NCBI GenBank assembly: GCA_017163975.1
Contig: JAFFSR010000136.1
Coordinates: 10,723,501-10,787,500 of the forward strand
DNA length: 64,000 nucleotides
Source of the DNA: Anastatus disparis
Lineage: Eukaryota; Arthropoda; Insecta; Hymenoptera; Eupelmidae
Reading direction: 5' to 3'
In this document: one piece after another, positions 60,585 through 64,000 of the stretch
Layout of the letters: every line of letters starts with the position of its first letter
Position numbering within the stretch: the stretch's first letter is position 1
The notes under the pieces: model-generated
What the model was told of the DNA's origin: nothing
The model's input: the letters and a program-made list of their open reading frames with translations, nothing else
Databases searched by the model: none
Position numbers and translations under genes: made by a program

Positions 60585-61186
60585 TCAAAATATTGGCATA
60601 TCGAGAGCACGTGTTGCCATGCTCTTACTTTTAATCGGAACTGGTGTGTCTATTTGTTCGCGAGATGGTATGATTTTCCTTGTTTTGAATTTCGGGTTTT
60701 CGTAATTTGTAGAATTGTTTTTACGTTTTTAGGATATTCTTGATTAGGGTATCGTTGATGTTTTTCGCTATGATGGTTCTTTTTTGATGAGGCAGGTTGA
60801 AGCTTTTTTGGTCGCTGATATTGTTTATGATTTTCTGCAGAGTGATTGTTTCCTGAGGAGGAATATTGAAGGATTTCTTGTTTTTGATGTTGCTGAGCGA
60901 GGTTTTTGTCCTGGCTGCTATTTGAGGAGGTTTCTTGAAAAATTTTTTTTTTCCATTTTTCTACTAATAATACTGCTTTTCTAGCGACTAACGTATAATG
61001 GGAGTCGCGTAAGGAATTGACCGTTCTATTAATCAGCGTAATATCAAGGTGTTCAAGTTTAAGAGGTAGATGATTTAATTGTTCCAAACAGGATAATAAT
61101 ACGCAATAATTACGAGAATGCTGATTGATTAGATTTCGGAGACGAAAAACTTCCTTTTCAATGCTGTAGTCAATGCTGTAGTCCAT
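60585..61186 (-). pseudogene. TFIIS N-domain protein, copy 3, frameshifted C-terminus
   Basis: As copy 2, but one T is missing in the run near 60725 (five Ts instead of six). The protein is 178 residues, unchanged to PNQEYPK (residue 153), then NVKTILQITKTRNSKQGK as in copy 1. The deletion cuts through the PKKRK signal. The domain and promoter are intact. Confidence 0.75.
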
Positions 61187-62381
61187 GGTGACAGCAGAGC
61201 AAAGTCGTTTTGATTTAATGTAAAATGAAAATAAACTAGTAGTAGTTTACTGGTCGCAAGCTATTTGGCAAGTGATATTTATTTCCCGAGCAAATCTTAT
61301 TTATATTTGTTAAGTAACTATTCTGATAGAGGATTAGTATAGAGGGTGGGGTTAATAAGTGCCTATTATAATAAAGGATTAGGATAGGGGGTGGGGTTAA
61401 TGAACTTTTACGGGACATAAAGTAGAATCTATTAATTTTTATGAATAAGTAATGTATATTTTAAAAACATCACAATGCGGGTTTGTCCGAATTTTTAAAT
61501 TTGTATATTTGCGAAATAGTTAGAGTCCGCGTGTCTCAATTGGAATCTGGAGAATAAATTAGAGTTTAGGTTTTTCAATTTGTATATAAAGAATGAGTTA
61601 ATCATGATAATTAAAAGGGATTGATGCAGGTCTGAAATTATTCATTAAATTACCCTTTCTTAGAAACGAATAGAACCTCTGTCTGACTCATTAAACTTTT
61701 TAGAGCTTAATTATTTTTTAACTTCGAGATATTTTTTCTAGATGAAATGAAGAAATAAGTCGCGTTTATCCGATTTAACTTTTGATTTTTTCAAAGTTAT
61801 CAGCAATGTTTTCTAGATTTAAAGGCCTTTTAAAAAAGGTAGTAATTTGAAGGTTAAAAAGCATAATAACATTATTAGCATTAAGTCAGCCATAGGTTAG
61901 TTTAACTGGAATGGAAACTTCATACGCGAGATGTTAGATAAAAAGTGTTTTATGAAAATTTATCGATATTTACACTTATTAGCATTTGAAATAACAAAAT
62001 TTTTTTACTATTATTAATAGTCATTCACATTTTAAAATTCATATTAATTTATAACTTACAACTATCTACAATTATTTCTAATTATTTAGAACTATACGCA
62101 TTTTTAAATTAGTAAAAATTTGTCTGCATGCATTATCTCTAAAAGTGATAAATGAATAAAAGTATTCATGTCAAAAATAGAATAAAAGCTAATATCATTT
62201 ACAATATATTTTAATATAATTAAGAAATATAATTTTCAGATTAGACAGTTACTTGTCTTTCGATATTTATATTGTACTATTTTCCTTGTAGCATAACTGT
62301 CCTAAAATTATATTTCTTAATTTGTTAAAATATAGTGATTACTAATAGGTTTTTGAAATTCAAAGAATAGATTCCGTTAAT

Positions 62382-62984
62382 TCAAAATATTGGCATATCG
62401 AGAGCACGTGTTGCCATGCTCTTACTTTTAATCGGAACTGGTGTGTCTATTTGTTCGCGAGATGGTATGATTTTCCTTGTTTTGAATTTCGGGTTTTCGT
62501 AATTTGTAGAATTGTTTTTACGTTTTTTAGGATATTCTTGATTAGGGTATCGTTGATGTTTTTCGCTATGATGGTTCTTTTTTGATGAGGCAGGTTGAAG
62601 CTTTTTTGGTCGCTGATATTGTTTATGATTTTCTGCAGAGTGATTGTTTCCTGAGGAGGAATATTGAAGGATTTCTTGTTTTTGATGTTGCTGAGCGAGG
62701 TTTTTGTCCTGGCTGCTATTTGAGGAGGTTTCTTGAAAAATTTTTTTTTTCCATTTTTCTACTAATAATACTGCTTTTCTAGCGACTAACGTATAATGGG
62801 AGTCGCGTAAGGAATTGACCGTTCTATTAATCAGCGTAATATCAAGGTGTTCAAGTTTAAGAGGTAGATGATTTAATTGTTCCAAACAGGATAATAATAC
62901 GCAATAATTACGAGAATGCTGATTGATTAGATTTCGGAGACGAAAAACTTCCTTTTCAATGCTGTAGTCAATGCTGTAGTCCAT
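62382..62984 (-). CDS. TFIIS/Elongin-A-type N-domain protein with basic tail, copy 4 (intact)
   Basis: Encodes the same 200 residues as copy 2, including the TFIIS-like domain (11-83) and PKKRK (152-156). Same Kozak context, TATA-like box (63097-63103) and 3' hairpin (62219-62319). Identity of copies 2 and 4 suggests very recent amplification or ongoing homogenisation. Confidence 0.82.
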   Translation of the reverse strand: MDYSIDYSIEKEVFRLRNLINQHSRNYCVLLSCLEQLNHLPLKLEHLDITLINRTVNSLRDSHYTLVARKAVLLVEKWKKKIFQETSSNSSQDKNLAQQHQKQEILQYSSSGNNHSAENHKQYQRPKKLQPASSKKNHHSEKHQRYPNQEYPKKRKNNSTNYENPKFKTRKIIPSREQIDTPVPIKSKSMATRALDMPIF

Positions 62985-63186
62985 GGTGACAGCAGAGCAA
63001 AGTCGTTTTGATTTAATGTAAAATGAAAATAAACTAGTAGTAGTTTACTGGTCGCAAGCTATTTGGCAAGTGATATTTATTTCCCGAGCAAATCTTATTT
63101 ATATTTGTTAAGTAACTATTCTGATAGAGGATTAGTATAGAGGGTGGGGTTAATAAGTGCCTATTATAATAAAGGATTAGGATAGG

Positions 63187-64000
63187 GGGTGGGGTTAATG
63201 AACTTTTACGGGACATAAAGTAGAATCTATTAATTTTTATGAATAAGTAATGTATATTTTAAAAACATCACAATGCGGGTTTGTCCGAATTTTTAAATTT
63301 GTATATTTGCGAAATAGTTAGAGTCCGCGTGTCTCAATTGGAATCTGGAGAATAAATTAGAGTTTAGGTTTTTCAATTTGTATATAAAGAATGAGTTAAT
63401 CATGATAATTAAAAGGGATTGATGCAGGTCTGAAATTATTCATTAAATTACCCTTTCTTAGAAACGAATAGAACCTCTGTCTGACTCATTAAACTTTTTA
63501 GAGCTTAATTATTTTTTAACTTCGAGAGATATTTTTCTAGATGAAATGAAGAAATAAGTCGCGTTTATCCGATTTAACTTTTGATTTTTTCAAAGTTATC
63601 AGCAATGTTTTCTAGATTTAAAGGCCTTTTAAAAAAGGTAGTAATTTGAAGGTTAAAAAGCATAATAACATTATTAGCATTAAGTCAGCCATAGGTTAGT
63701 TTAACTGGAATGGAAACTTCATACGCGAGATGTTAGATAAAAAGTGTTTTATGAAAATTTATCGATATTTACACTTATTAGCATTTGAAATAACAAAATT
63801 TTTTTACTATTATTAATAGTCATTCACATTTTAAAATTCATATTAATTTATAACTTACAACTATCTACAATTATTTCTAATTATTTAGAACTATACGCAT
63901 TTTTAAATTAGTAAAAATTTGTCTGCATGCATTATCTCTAAAAGTGATAAATGAATAAAAGTATTCATGTCAAAAATAGAATAAAAAGCTAATATCATTT
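63187..64000. repeat. Unit 5 of the tandem array, cut by the window end
   Basis: Holds the non-coding first 0.8 kb of a unit. The fifth gene copy would lie just beyond 64000 if the array continues. It shares the CTTCGAGAGATATTTTTC variant with unit 2; units 3 and 4 have CTTCGAGATATTTTTTC. Confidence 0.9.

Larger units (their letters stand above)
55983..64000. repeat. Tandem array of 1.8-kb gene-bearing units
   Basis: The anchor TTAATGAACTTTTACGGG occurs at 56001, 57799, 59599, 61397 and 63195, so the period is 1798-1800 bases. There are four full units and 0.8 kb of a fifth, running off the window. Units 2-5 differ by a handful of one- or two-base changes. Unit 1 is more diverged in its first 300 bases. 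Each unit has one minus-strand gene, a TATA-like box, two GGATTAG..GGGTGGGGTTAAT direct repeats at the boundary, and a hairpin after the stop. Confidence 0.95.

Noticed and set aside
55983..64000. Array read as a CRISPR or ordinary satellite
   Set aside because: Units are 1.8 kb with a complete gene each, not short repeats with spacers and not simple non-coding satellite.

Overview
This is an AT-rich (roughly three-quarters A+T by eye) eukaryotic window. It has spliced genes with canonical GT..AG introns, a nuclear tRNA gene, a tRNA-derived SINE, a decayed non-LTR retrotransposon and several inverted-repeat elements. The proteins (an OATP/SLCO transporter, C2H2 zinc fingers with K-x-R-D-W-K linkers, a TFIIS N-domain protein) point to an arthropod, most likely an insect. 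A parasitoid wasp is possible, but I cannot fix the order from sequence alone. No prokaryotic operons or CRISPR arrays are present.

Layout. 1-5.9 kb: AT-rich sequence with one foldback repeat and a minus-strand tRNA-Pro(UGG). 5.98-43.7 kb: one minus-strand gene for an organic anion transporting polypeptide. I reassembled it from 12 coding exons that join in frame to 736 codons, including a 16-codon first coding exon at 43.65 kb. Candidate 5' non-coding exons lie near 48.3 kb and 37.1 kb. Its introns carry a 6.5-kb foldback element with kilobase-long inverted arms (last intron), a palindromic MITE (intron 8), a broken LINE followed by frame-broken zinc-finger-like gene copies (intron 2), and SINE copies (introns 1 and 2, plus one antisense just after the stop codon). 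43.8-50.5 kb: mostly non-coding, with a SINE tail and three short TIR elements.

50.77-52.3 kb: a minus-strand gene with nine C2H2 fingers, in which the start codon appears to be split AT|G by an intron. Fossil fingers continue past its stop codon. Two decayed paralogues follow at 53.5-54.3 and 54.8-55.6 kb, so this is a tandem family with one surviving open member.

55.98-64.0 kb: a tandem array with a 1.8-kb period that runs off the window end, with four complete units and part of a fifth. Each unit holds one intronless minus-strand gene with its own TATA-like box, a strong Kozak context and a 3' hairpin. The protein has an N-terminal TFIIS/Elongin-A/Med26-type helical domain and a polar basic tail carrying a PKKRK nuclear localisation signal. 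Units 2 and 4 encode the full 200 residues. Units 1 and 3 carry different one-base deletions that give the same alternative C-terminus and remove the signal. This array is the most unusual feature of the window. Functionally the window holds a membrane transporter and two putative nuclear-factor families; nothing shows that they act together.
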